Shown here piece by piece: positions 1 through 5,014 of a stretch of DNA of 5,014 bases (its first letter is position 1; each line of letters begins with the position of its first letter). The notes beneath the pieces were generated by a model that saw only the letters and a program-made list of their open reading frames with translations, ran no database searches and was not told where the DNA came from. Source of the stretch: JBFJWU01 sp041623475 [NCBI: bacterium] (lineage in GTDB: Bacteria; J088); the NCBI GenBank assembly GCA_041623475.1, contig JBFJWU010000274.1, positions 1-5,014 on the forward strand, written 5' to 3'. Made by a program: the position numbers and the translations under genes.

Positions 1-1137
1 GATCAGGGCGTTGCCCGTGGCCATCGCCGGCGTAATGACACCGGCAAAGTCAGGTGTGTCCTTGTCCAGGGCAATGCACAGGGCGGCTTCGGCCAGCATT
101 TTTGCTGTTTCGTCGTACCCCGGGTCGCCGCCGGATACACGCGTGTGGACCGTTCGTGATCCTGCCGTGCCAAAAAAGTCGACACTGAATCGGCTTTTGG
201 CCCGGGTCGCCTGGTCGGGGCCGTTGCCGGGATTGCGGACCTTCAACAACAGGGACTTGACCGGCGGTACCTGGGCGCCGGCAAACAGCAACGGCAGGCC
301 AATGCCGCCTGCCACGATCGTTGACAGGTTCTTGATGCATGCGTAGTGCCCATAGCGGAACGATGTGCCGTACCCAGGCAGCGCCTGGGCCGAGCGAAGG
401 ACTATCTGGGGGTCGACAGTCGGCATGGGGACGGTCCAGCAGGATAATTCCGAGTTTCGACCGATCCGGGGCGCATCGCCCTTGACGCGGCGAACCGGGT
501 CTGCCGGACGCAGGTCGTCGCGGTTCTGCCGCCGCCACGCTTCGTATCTGGGTGCCCTGGCAAACGCGTTCAGGGCACTGTGCCATGTCCCGCCAGAAAA
601 CGAGCCGCTGGCCCGAACGTATCCCTGGACGGCAAACTCGGCCTGGGGGTCGGCGCCGGCCTCGACCAGTTGCTGGACGGTGTACAGCACACCGTGATCA
701 TGGGGAATGCTGTCAAAGCCGCAGCAGTTGACGATTTTTGCACCCGATGCCCGGGCAGTGTCATCCCAGGCGACGATCATTTTGTCGACAAATTCGGGTT
801 CGCCCGTCAGGTCCAGGTAGTGGGTCCCGGCCCGGGCGCACGCGGACAGCGCCGGCTCGCCGTAGTGGATGTAAGGCCCGACGGTCGTAATCAGGACCCG
901 GCAACTGTTTGCCAGTTCGTCCATCGATGCCTGGTCGGCAATGTCGGCCACCAGTCGGGGTACGTCGGTAATGCCCTCGTCGCTGGCGACACTGTACAGC
1001 TTTGCTTCATTGCGGCCGGCAATGGCCCAGCTGAATGACTCACGCGCTGCGGCAGCCTTGAGGTACCGGACCACCAGTCGACCCGTAAATCCGGTGGCAC
1101 CGAACAGCACCAGATCATACTTTCTTTTCTTGTTCAC
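1..1137 (-). CDS. Saccharopine dehydrogenase-like / trans-acting enoyl reductase-like oxidoreductase (3' end cut by window)
   Basis: Reading the minus strand from a GTG at 1137 gives 379 codons with no stop down to base 1. The product begins MNKKRKYDLVLFGATGFTG, with a Rossmann dinucleotide motif G13-A-T-G16-F-T-G19 directly after the first beta strand. Further family hallmarks are AGRNEAKL (40-47), TTVGPY (84-89), YLDLTGEPEF (107-116) and CCGFDSIPHD (138-147), then a C-terminal domain ending in GVITPAMATGNALI at the window edge. Relatives run to roughly 390-420 residues, so probably only the last few tens are missing. The start is well fixed: an in-frame TGA lies at 1171-1173, no other start codon lies between, and AGGGG sits about 8 bases upstream of the GTG. 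The family includes eukaryotic SCCPDH and mycobacterial Rv2953, which reduces a double bond in phthiocerol/phenolglycolipid synthesis. NAD(P)-dependent reduction of a lipid-like substrate is therefore plausible, but the substrate is unknown. A true lysine-pathway saccharopine dehydrogenase is unlikely given the GATGFTG and GFDSIPHD signature. It is transcribed divergently from the flippase-like gene. Confidence 0.9.
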   Translation of the reverse strand, partial: MNKKRKYDLVLFGATGFTGRLVVRYLKAAAARESFSWAIAGRNEAKLYSVASDEGITDVPRLVADIADQASMDELANSCRVLITTVGPYIHYGEPALSACARAGTHYLDLTGEPEFVDKMIVAWDDTARASGAKIVNCCGFDSIPHDHGVLYTVQQLVEAGADPQAEFAVQGYVRASGSFSGGTWHSALNAFARAPRYEAWRRQNRDDLRPADPVRRVKGDAPRIGRNSELSCWTVPMPTVDPQIVLRSAQALPGYGTSFRYGHYACIKNLSTIVAGGIGLPLLFAGAQVPPVKSLLLKVRNPGNGPDQATRAKSRFSVDFFGTAGSRTVHTRVSGGDPGYDETAKMLAEAALCIALDKDTPDFAGVITPAMATGNALI

Positions 1138-1219
1138 CGTGATATCCCCTGTCCGTGTCTGCGAGTAGAATCACCATGTTAGCCAGATCCCCCAGGATCG
1201 CCGCAAATGAAAGGCCGCC
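1138..1219. promoter_or_regulatory. Divergent intergenic promoter region
   Basis: These 82 bases separate the GTG start of the minus-strand oxidoreductase from the GTG start of the plus-strand membrane protein, so promoters for both units should lie here or extend into the flanking genes. The region has a ribosome-binding stretch at each end: AGGGG on the minus strand near 1146-1150 and GAAAGG on the plus strand at 1209-1214. A perfect 5-base inverted repeat, GATCC-CCCA-GGATC, lies at 1186-1199 and could be an operator half-site pair. On the minus strand TTGCGG and TAACAT could be read as -35 and -10 elements, but the spacing (about 19) and match are poor, so no promoter is claimed precisely. 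Confidence 0.35.
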
Positions 1220-2140
1220 GTGACTCGAGTTCGCCGAATCCTTGTCCAGTTGCTGCCATGGGCCGTAGCCCTTGGTGTTGCCGGCATGATTGTCCAGCAG
1301 TATTCACTGCAGGCGATTTTTGCCGAAATGTCTGCGGGACGGTCCGGTCCCCTGTTCTGGATTGCACCGGTGATGCTGGCCGGCACCCTGTTTGTCGTCG
1401 GGGCCGCAGATTTTGTGACGATCCGGGCCCACAGTACGCGGGCCCGGTACCTGGAGGTCGTCTGTGGCAAGGCAGCCAGCGTCCTGCTGGACCTGATCAA
1501 TTATGCGGCGGGCAAGGGCGGGTACGGCGCGTGGATTGCCCGTAAGTATGGTGTCGGTGTCGGGATCAGTGCCGGCCTGGTGGTCTACATCATGGCGGCG
1601 GACCTGTTCGGGATCAGCGTCGTCGCGACACTGGCGATCTGGATCGGGCAACCGGACCTGCCGCCCGCGGTCGGGTACATCTTTGCTGCGATCTCGGCGA
1701 CGCTGCTGTTGTTTGTGCTTCTGGGACCGATCGACCAGTTTCGGCTGGACCGGTTTTCGGTTTTTCATCCGTGGACGCGGACACCGGTCGGGGTCGGGCT
1801 GTTGCAGATGTTCCTGCGAATTACCCAGCAGGCGGTATTTGTTGTTGTGACCTGGCTGGCTGCCGAGCAGTTTGGCCTGGACGTTCCGCCCGCCGTCATG
1901 CTGGCGTACTTCCCCGTGATAGCCATCACCGGCGCGCTGCCGATCAATGTCGCCGGAATCGGTGCCGTCCAGGGTGCGTGGTTGCTGCTGGAGCCCTGGG
2001 CTCCGGCCGAGCAGATCCTCGCCTTTTCGCTGGTCTGGGGCTGGGTCCTGTCCGGATTCGTTGTTCTGCGCGGGTTGCCCTTTGTCAACGGTGTCCTGCG
2101 GGACCTGCGGTATGGAACGGCGGTCCTGGATGGGGACTGA
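1220..2140 (+). CDS. Polytopic membrane protein, lysylphosphatidylglycerol synthase TM / UPF0104 flippase-like family
   Basis: This encodes a 306-residue, strongly hydrophobic protein. Likely membrane segments are near residues 8-26, 44-64, 115-138, 149-169, 192-213, 225-250 and 266-285. Two family-like loops are visible: AAGKGGYGAWIARKYGVGVG (96-115), resembling the glycine/arginine-rich loop of this family, and ALPINVAGIGAVQGAWLLL (239-257), resembling its conserved LPxxxxGxGxxxGA segment. The family covers the flippase half of MprF, the archaeal AglD membrane domain and the hopanoid-associated HpnL proteins, all of about this size when free-standing; members handle or translocate polar lipids or polyprenyl carriers. 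No aminoacyl-transferase domain is attached, so it is not a complete MprF. The GTG start is supported by an in-frame TGA at 1208-1210 and GAAAGG five bases upstream; the next in-frame ATG is residue 23. The end overlaps the methyltransferase start, so the two are probably co-translated. Substrate specificity is unknown. A generic polytopic inner-membrane protein of another family is the main alternative. Confidence 0.78.
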   Translation: MTRVRRILVQLLPWAVALGVAGMIVQQYSLQAIFAEMSAGRSGPLFWIAPVMLAGTLFVVGAADFVTIRAHSTRARYLEVVCGKAASVLLDLINYAAGKGGYGAWIARKYGVGVGISAGLVVYIMAADLFGISVVATLAIWIGQPDLPPAVGYIFAAISATLLLFVLLGPIDQFRLDRFSVFHPWTRTPVGVGLLQMFLRITQQAVFVVVTWLAAEQFGLDVPPAVMLAYFPVIAITGALPINVAGIGAVQGAWLLLEPWAPAEQILAFSLVWGWVLSGFVVLRGLPFVNGVLRDLRYGTAVLDGD

Positions 2141-2801
2141 ACGGTTATTGGATCCGCGCCAGGCCAAACGATTCTACGATCGGTTGGGCAGCGGCCAGGA
2201 CCGGCAGGCATGGTATGAGGACCGTGCCAATGGCGCGCTCTTTGACAGTATCAACTGGTCCGCCGTCAACCGTATCGCCGAGTTCGGGTGCGGTACCGGA
2301 CGTGTTGCCGGGATCATCCTGGACCGATATGCCACTGCCGATGCCACCTGGGTCGGGTTCGACCAGGCGGCAACGATGACGAAACTGGCGCGCCGGCGGT
2401 TGGGGCGCTTTGGCGAACGCACACAGGTCGTCCAGACGGACGGTCGACCCGTACTGGATCTGCCGGATTCGTCGGTTGACCTGTTTCTGTCGACCTATGT
2501 GTTTGACCTGCTGCCATTGCCGACGATTGACCAGTTGCTGGCCGAGGCTCGCCGGGTCCTGCGCCCGGGCGGGACGATCGGGTTGACCGGCCTGACGCCG
2601 GGGTCAACTGCGGTTGCCAGGATTGTGTCCGGCGTGTGGCAGCGCATCCACCGGTTGAATCCGCTGCTGGTTGGCGGCTGCCGGCCACTGGAATTGCTGG
2701 ACCAGGTCAAAGGGGCCGGGTTTGGCGATGTTGTTCGCAAGGAGGTGCGAACGCTGGGATTGGCATCTGAAATTATCAGGGGCGAAAGCCGCAATTTATA
2801 A
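2130..2801 (+). CDS. Class I SAM-dependent methyltransferase
   Basis: The product is 223 residues from the ATG at 2130. Motif I is RIAEFGCGTGRVAG (48-61), the glycine-rich SAM-binding loop. The acidic strand-2 end is WVGFDQ (74-79), a post-II segment VVQTDGRPVLDLPDSSVDL lies at 100-118, and the motif III-like LAEARRVLRPGGTIGLTGL is at 137-155. This is the Methyltransf_11 / UbiE-like small-molecule fold. The N-terminal segment RFYDRLGSGQDRQAWYED (14-31) is a helix preceding motif I, as in stand-alone bacterial members. The methyl acceptor cannot be read from sequence. The start is uncertain: the frame is open far upstream inside the membrane protein gene, and an ATG at 2112 preceded by GGGA about 9 bases away would add six residues (MERRSW). 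I prefer 2130 because ATGGGGACTGA gives a compact 11-base overlap with the upstream stop, typical of coupling. Pairing with a lipid flippase-like protein suggests a lipid or isoprenoid substrate, which is inference. Confidence 0.85.
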   Translation: MGTERLLDPRQAKRFYDRLGSGQDRQAWYEDRANGALFDSINWSAVNRIAEFGCGTGRVAGIILDRYATADATWVGFDQAATMTKLARRRLGRFGERTQVVQTDGRPVLDLPDSSVDLFLSTYVFDLLPLPTIDQLLAEARRVLRPGGTIGLTGLTPGSTAVARIVSGVWQRIHRLNPLLVGGCRPLELLDQVKGAGFGDVVRKEVRTLGLASEIIRGESRNL

Positions 2802-2803
2802 GG

Positions 2804-2823
2804 GAATAATTCCAGGATTATTC
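2804..2823. repeat. AT-rich inverted repeat at convergent junction
   Basis: GAATAAT (2804-2810) is followed by a six-base spacer TCCAGG and then ATTATTC (2817-2823), a perfect 7-base inverted repeat. It begins three bases after the methyltransferase TAA and reaches into the stop codon of the convergent SnoaL-like gene. The stem is AT-rich and has no T-run downstream on the plus strand, so it is at best a weak transcript end or RNA 3'-end stabiliser. Confidence 0.4.
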
Positions 2824-3622
2824 AGGAAAAAATCCGAACCCTGGGTTCCCCGGGGTTTCCGGCTGAAAAATCGGCCAGGATAATTGACGGACGCTGGCGG
2901 GCATCGTCGACCCGATGCAGCCGGGCTGCCGTCACGTACCCGGCAGACACCGCACGGTCGACGTAGACGGCACCTTTTTCGGCAACCAGCGTGGACAGGG
3001 GCCCTGCCGGGCCAGACACCGACCGGTGCCCGTTGGCATCGCGGATCAGTTGCGCCAGGCGACGTTTGCCGGACTCGAAAACACCAAAAACATAGCCCCG
3101 CGAAAACCCCATTGAGGCAACCAGGCCCTGGGCGCGAAGCATCGTCGCGGTCAGCGTGATCATGGTTTTCCAGCCCGCCAGGCCGTGGGCAAGGATTGTC
3201 GGGACCAGTTTGCGCAGCTCCCAGTGGGCCTGCAATCGGTGGATACGTTGCTGTCCGCCCTGGCTGCAGACCTGGTACAGGACGTAGGCCGGGACCTGGA
3301 TCTGGACGCCCGTACCGAAACGAATGTGGATCGTCGCGTCGCGCAGCAGTGTGTCGCCGTCGACATAGTCGGCGTGAACATCAAATCGAACATCATTGGG
3401 TGCGATAAATGTCTCGTAAAAACCGGCCAGGGCCGATACATCGCCGGTGTCGGGGACAACGACCGGCGGTGTGCCGACCGGGTCTTCCAGGACCGCGCCA
3501 CGGGCAAACAACCCTGACCACGCTGCAAAATCATGAGCGGCAACGGCGTCGGGTGAGCGCTGTACCGTTGCGACGATGCCAGCAGTCGGGCTGCCAATGA
3601 CCTGGTCAGCTGGTACGCCCAT
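2822..3622 (-). CDS. NTF2/SnoaL-like (ketosteroid isomerase fold) protein with C-terminal extension
   Basis: This is a 266-residue protein. Residues about 15-145 look like an SnoaL/NTF2-like cone domain: an N-terminal helix with HDFAAWSGLFARGAVLEDPVG (30-50), a helix around ALAGFYETFI (64-73), then alternating strands DVRFDVHADYVDGDTLLRD (77-95) and ATIHIRF (96-102), and a strand carrying QAHWELRKLV (131-140). This fold serves as small-molecule isomerase, cyclase or hydratase, or as a plain ligand-binding pocket. No catalytic dyad can be assigned confidently here. The remaining ~120 residues (WKTMITLTATMLRAQGL near 151-167, then MGFSRGYVFGVFESGKRRLA at 171-190) form an extension that simple SnoaL proteins of about 130-150 residues lack. 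The ATG start has AAGGGGG about four bases upstream. The gene lies 19 bases downstream of the P450 on the same strand, so one transcript and a shared pathway are likely. It may act on the P450 product, which is inference. Confidence 0.75.
   Translation of the reverse strand: MGVPADQVIGSPTAGIVATVQRSPDAVAAHDFAAWSGLFARGAVLEDPVGTPPVVVPDTGDVSALAGFYETFIAPNDVRFDVHADYVDGDTLLRDATIHIRFGTGVQIQVPAYVLYQVCSQGGQQRIHRLQAHWELRKLVPTILAHGLAGWKTMITLTATMLRAQGLVASMGFSRGYVFGVFESGKRRLAQLIRDANGHRSVSGPAGPLSTLVAEKGAVYVDRAVSAGYVTAARLHRVDDARQRPSIILADFSAGNPGEPRVRIFS
2827..2862 (-). terminator. Candidate intrinsic terminator for the P450/SnoaL-like unit
   Basis: Read on the minus strand, an arm CCG-(GA)-AACCC (forward 2862-2853) can pair with GGGTTCGG (forward 2841-2834): 8 base pairs with a two-base bulge and an 11-base GC-rich loop. 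It is followed by ATTTTTT (forward 2833-2827). The hairpin plus a six-T run is the usual form of a rho-independent terminator. It is unusual because it lies inside the last codons of the SnoaL-like gene, the T-run encoding the final Ile-Phe-Ser just before TGA. An overlapping CCCCGGGG palindrome (2848-2855) and the near-palindrome GAACCC-T-GGGTTC (2836-2848) allow alternative folds. Confidence 0.4.
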
Positions 3623-3641
3623 TGGTCCCCCTTGAGCTCAT

Positions 3642-5014
3642 TCAGATACGCTCCATCGCCAGCGGAAAGCCGTCGCTGGGTGACGGCAGACCCGGATTGG
3701 CGATTCGCATTTCGTAACCTGGATCGACATCCCAGCGATACTTGAGCAGCAGTTGGTGCATCACCGCGGTGATCTGGCGCTCGGCAAATGGCAGTCCCAG
3801 GCAGCGGTGGACGCCGCCACCAAACGGTACCCACGCATATTTGTGAATCGGATTGCCCTTGACACCGTCGGCAAATCGGTTTGGATCAAATGTCCAGGGA
3901 TCATCCCAGAACGGTTCCATATAGTGCGTGTGGCAGAACTCCATAAACACCACCGTGCCAGCCGGAACGTGGTAACCGTTCAGTACCATGTCCCGGGTTG
4001 TTCGGCGCGGCAGTCCGGGCACCGGGGCGCACATGCGCAGGCTTTCCCGCATCACCATGTCGATCCCCTGCATCGTTGGCAGGTCGTCAAAGTCCAGCAT
4101 TGCCTTGCCCATCGCCTGGCTTTCGGATCGCAGGCGGTCCTGCCATTCCGGATTCTGGCCCAGATGATAGACCATCCGGGTCATGGTGATGGTCGTGGTG
4201 TCGTGGGCAGCCATCATCGTAAAGATGATGTGGTCGATGGCCTCCTGGTCGGTAAAGCGGTTGCCATCCGGGTCCTCGGCGCTGAGCAACTGGCTGAACA
4301 GGTCATCGCCCGGGTTGGCTCGCTTGTCCTCGACGATGCTGCGGAAATAGTCTTCCAGCTGCTTGCGGCGTTTCAGGCCACGATGGTATTTCAGGCCCGG
4401 AATCGGCAGGCGGACGATTGCGCCGCTGGCTTCGATCATATCCGTAAACGCCTTGATCAATTCATCTGCCTCGGGGCTGGGTTCCATGCCCAGGAAATTG
4501 ATCGTCGCCAGGTCGAGGGTCAGCTTTTTCAACTGTTCGAAAAACAGCAAATTGCCGCTTGGCACGGGTTGACCCTGGTCATCGGACAGCCACCGTTCGA
4601 GGACCCTGTCGATCACCGGATTCATAGCTGCAACGTACCGGGCCAGCGGGTCGTTGCGAAACGCGGCCTTCATGATCAGGCGATGATGGGCGTGGTCCTG
4701 GAAATCGCGCAGGACCAGACTGTTGGAAAAGAACGGCTCCATGTAAAAGGCGAGGCCGCCGTGGCTGGAGAACTGATCGTCGCGATTCATCAGGATCAGT
4801 TCGTTGGCCTGGGGTCCCAGCATCATGACGACATTCTGGTGCAGCATCTTCGTCCGGGCGATTGGTCCGTAGGTGGCAAACCAGTCGTCAAACCAGTTCA
4901 GTGCGACCTCGCCAGCTACCTTGTGGGCGTTACCAATCAGCGGCAGGCCGCGGTTGCCAGGCATGTCCTTGAACGGGACCGGTTTTTTACCACTGGCAAC
5001 GTAGTCGTCCAGCA
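3642..5014 (-). CDS. Cytochrome P450 monooxygenase (5' end cut by window)
   Basis: There are 456 codons in the window, open to base 5012 and preceded by a partial codon, so the true start lies outside. The ATG at 4962-4964 is internal: the frame continues upstream as LDDYVASGKKPVPFKD before MPGNRGLPLIGN, the proline-rich hinge of P450s. Numbering within the window, the C-helix HAHHR (107-111) supplies the usual heme-propionate arginine. The I-helix oxygen-activation motif is AAHDTT (268-273), with Ala in place of the common Gly. ExxR is ESLR (323-326), the PERF-like motif is PNRF (377-380), and the heme loop FGGGVHRCLG (397-406) carries the thiolate Cys404, codon at 3801-3803. All catalytic elements are intact. 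No membrane anchor is visible in the part seen. The enzyme should hydroxylate or otherwise oxidise a hydrophobic substrate using an external redox partner absent from the window. The architecture is loosely reminiscent of CYP136- or CYP110-type bacterial P450s, but I cannot assign a subfamily. It probably heads a transcript with the SnoaL-like gene. Confidence 0.95.
   Translation of the reverse strand, partial: LDDYVASGKKPVPFKDMPGNRGLPLIGNAHKVAGEVALNWFDDWFATYGPIARTKMLHQNVVMMLGPQANELILMNRDDQFSSHGGLAFYMEPFFSNSLVLRDFQDHAHHRLIMKAAFRNDPLARYVAAMNPVIDRVLERWLSDDQGQPVPSGNLLFFEQLKKLTLDLATINFLGMEPSPEADELIKAFTDMIEASGAIVRLPIPGLKYHRGLKRRKQLEDYFRSIVEDKRANPGDDLFSQLLSAEDPDGNRFTDQEAIDHIIFTMMAAHDTTTITMTRMVYHLGQNPEWQDRLRSESQAMGKAMLDFDDLPTMQGIDMVMRESLRMCAPVPGLPRRTTRDMVLNGYHVPAGTVVFMEFCHTHYMEPFWDDPWTFDPNRFADGVKGNPIHKYAWVPFGGGVHRCLGLPFAERQITAVMHQLLLKYRWDVDPGYEMRIANPGLPSPSDGFPLAMERI

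Noticed and set aside
50-586. A long open frame on the minus strand in a different phase, overlapping the oxidoreductase, which might suggest a frameshift.
   Set aside because: The oxidoreductase frame is itself continuous from 1137 to 1 with family motifs and sensible sequence throughout, so the overlapping frame is a high-GC shadow and no frameshift is needed.
1304-2167. A 287-codon open frame antisense to the membrane protein gene.
   Set aside because: Its product is rich in Gln, Arg, Asp and Pro with no recognisable domain, the pattern expected from the reverse complement of a membrane protein gene. The sense frame has clear membrane segments and family motifs.
2739-2745. A strong Shine-Dalgarno-like AAGGAGG near the end of the methyltransferase gene, hinting at a small downstream gene.
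   Set aside because: No start codon lies at suitable spacing; the nearest candidate (TTG, about 14 bases on) is too far, and the reading frames over the junction resemble no protein. It is most likely coding sequence for Arg-Lys-Glu-Val.
2848-2855. CCCCGGGG palindrome as a possible recombination or attachment site.
   Set aside because: It is short, lies in coding sequence next to the candidate terminator stem, and there is no integrase, tRNA or repeat partner in the window.
3160-3834. A 224-codon minus-strand frame spanning the P450 3' end and the SnoaL-like gene in another phase, which could look like a fusion.
   Set aside because: It is out of phase with both genes, is low-complexity in Arg/Ser/Pro, and both real genes have intact ends, stop and start.
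4962-4964. ATG as the start of the P450 gene.
   Set aside because: The frame stays open upstream to the window edge and continues with a plausible P450 N-terminal segment (LDDYVASGKKPVPFKD), so this methionine is internal.

Overview
The window is a moderately GC-rich (estimated 58-60%), densely coded bacterial stretch with five protein genes, two of them cut by the window edges. GTG and ATG starts, tight spacing and strong use of CTG, GTC, GAC and CGG codons fit an aerobic, environmental proteobacterium (possibly a gammaproteobacterium) or a similar high-GC lineage. The sequence alone does not fix the taxon. I see no tRNA, rRNA, insertion sequence, CRISPR array or phage signature.

Layout: (1) positions 1-1137, minus strand: a saccharopine-dehydrogenase-like / trans-acting enoyl-reductase-like oxidoreductase, open through the window start and probably missing only its last residues. 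(2) 1138-1219: a short divergent promoter region. (3) 1220-2140, plus strand: a polytopic membrane protein of the lysylphosphatidylglycerol synthase transmembrane / UPF0104 flippase-like type. (4) about 2130-2801, plus strand: a class I SAM-dependent methyltransferase whose start overlaps the end of the membrane protein gene. (5) 2802-2821: a 20-base convergent junction. (6) 2822-3622, minus strand: an NTF2/SnoaL-like protein with a C-terminal extension. (7) 3642-5014, minus strand: a cytochrome P450, 19 bases upstream of the SnoaL-like gene and cut at its N-terminus by the window end.

Together the genes read as a lipid or isoprenoid-type tailoring neighbourhood. A P450 and a ketosteroid-isomerase-fold protein form one minus-strand unit. 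A flippase-like membrane protein and a methyltransferase form a coupled plus-strand unit. A reductase of a family with known lipid-modifying members is transcribed divergently from that unit. The family assignments rest on visible motifs; the shared lipid role is inference. No known named pathway is recognisable, and no P450 redox partner lies in the window.

The most useful non-coding signals are a terminator-like hairpin plus T-run on the minus strand overlapping the end of the SnoaL-like gene, a small inverted repeat in the divergent promoter region, and an apparent excess of CCWGG pentamers across the whole window.
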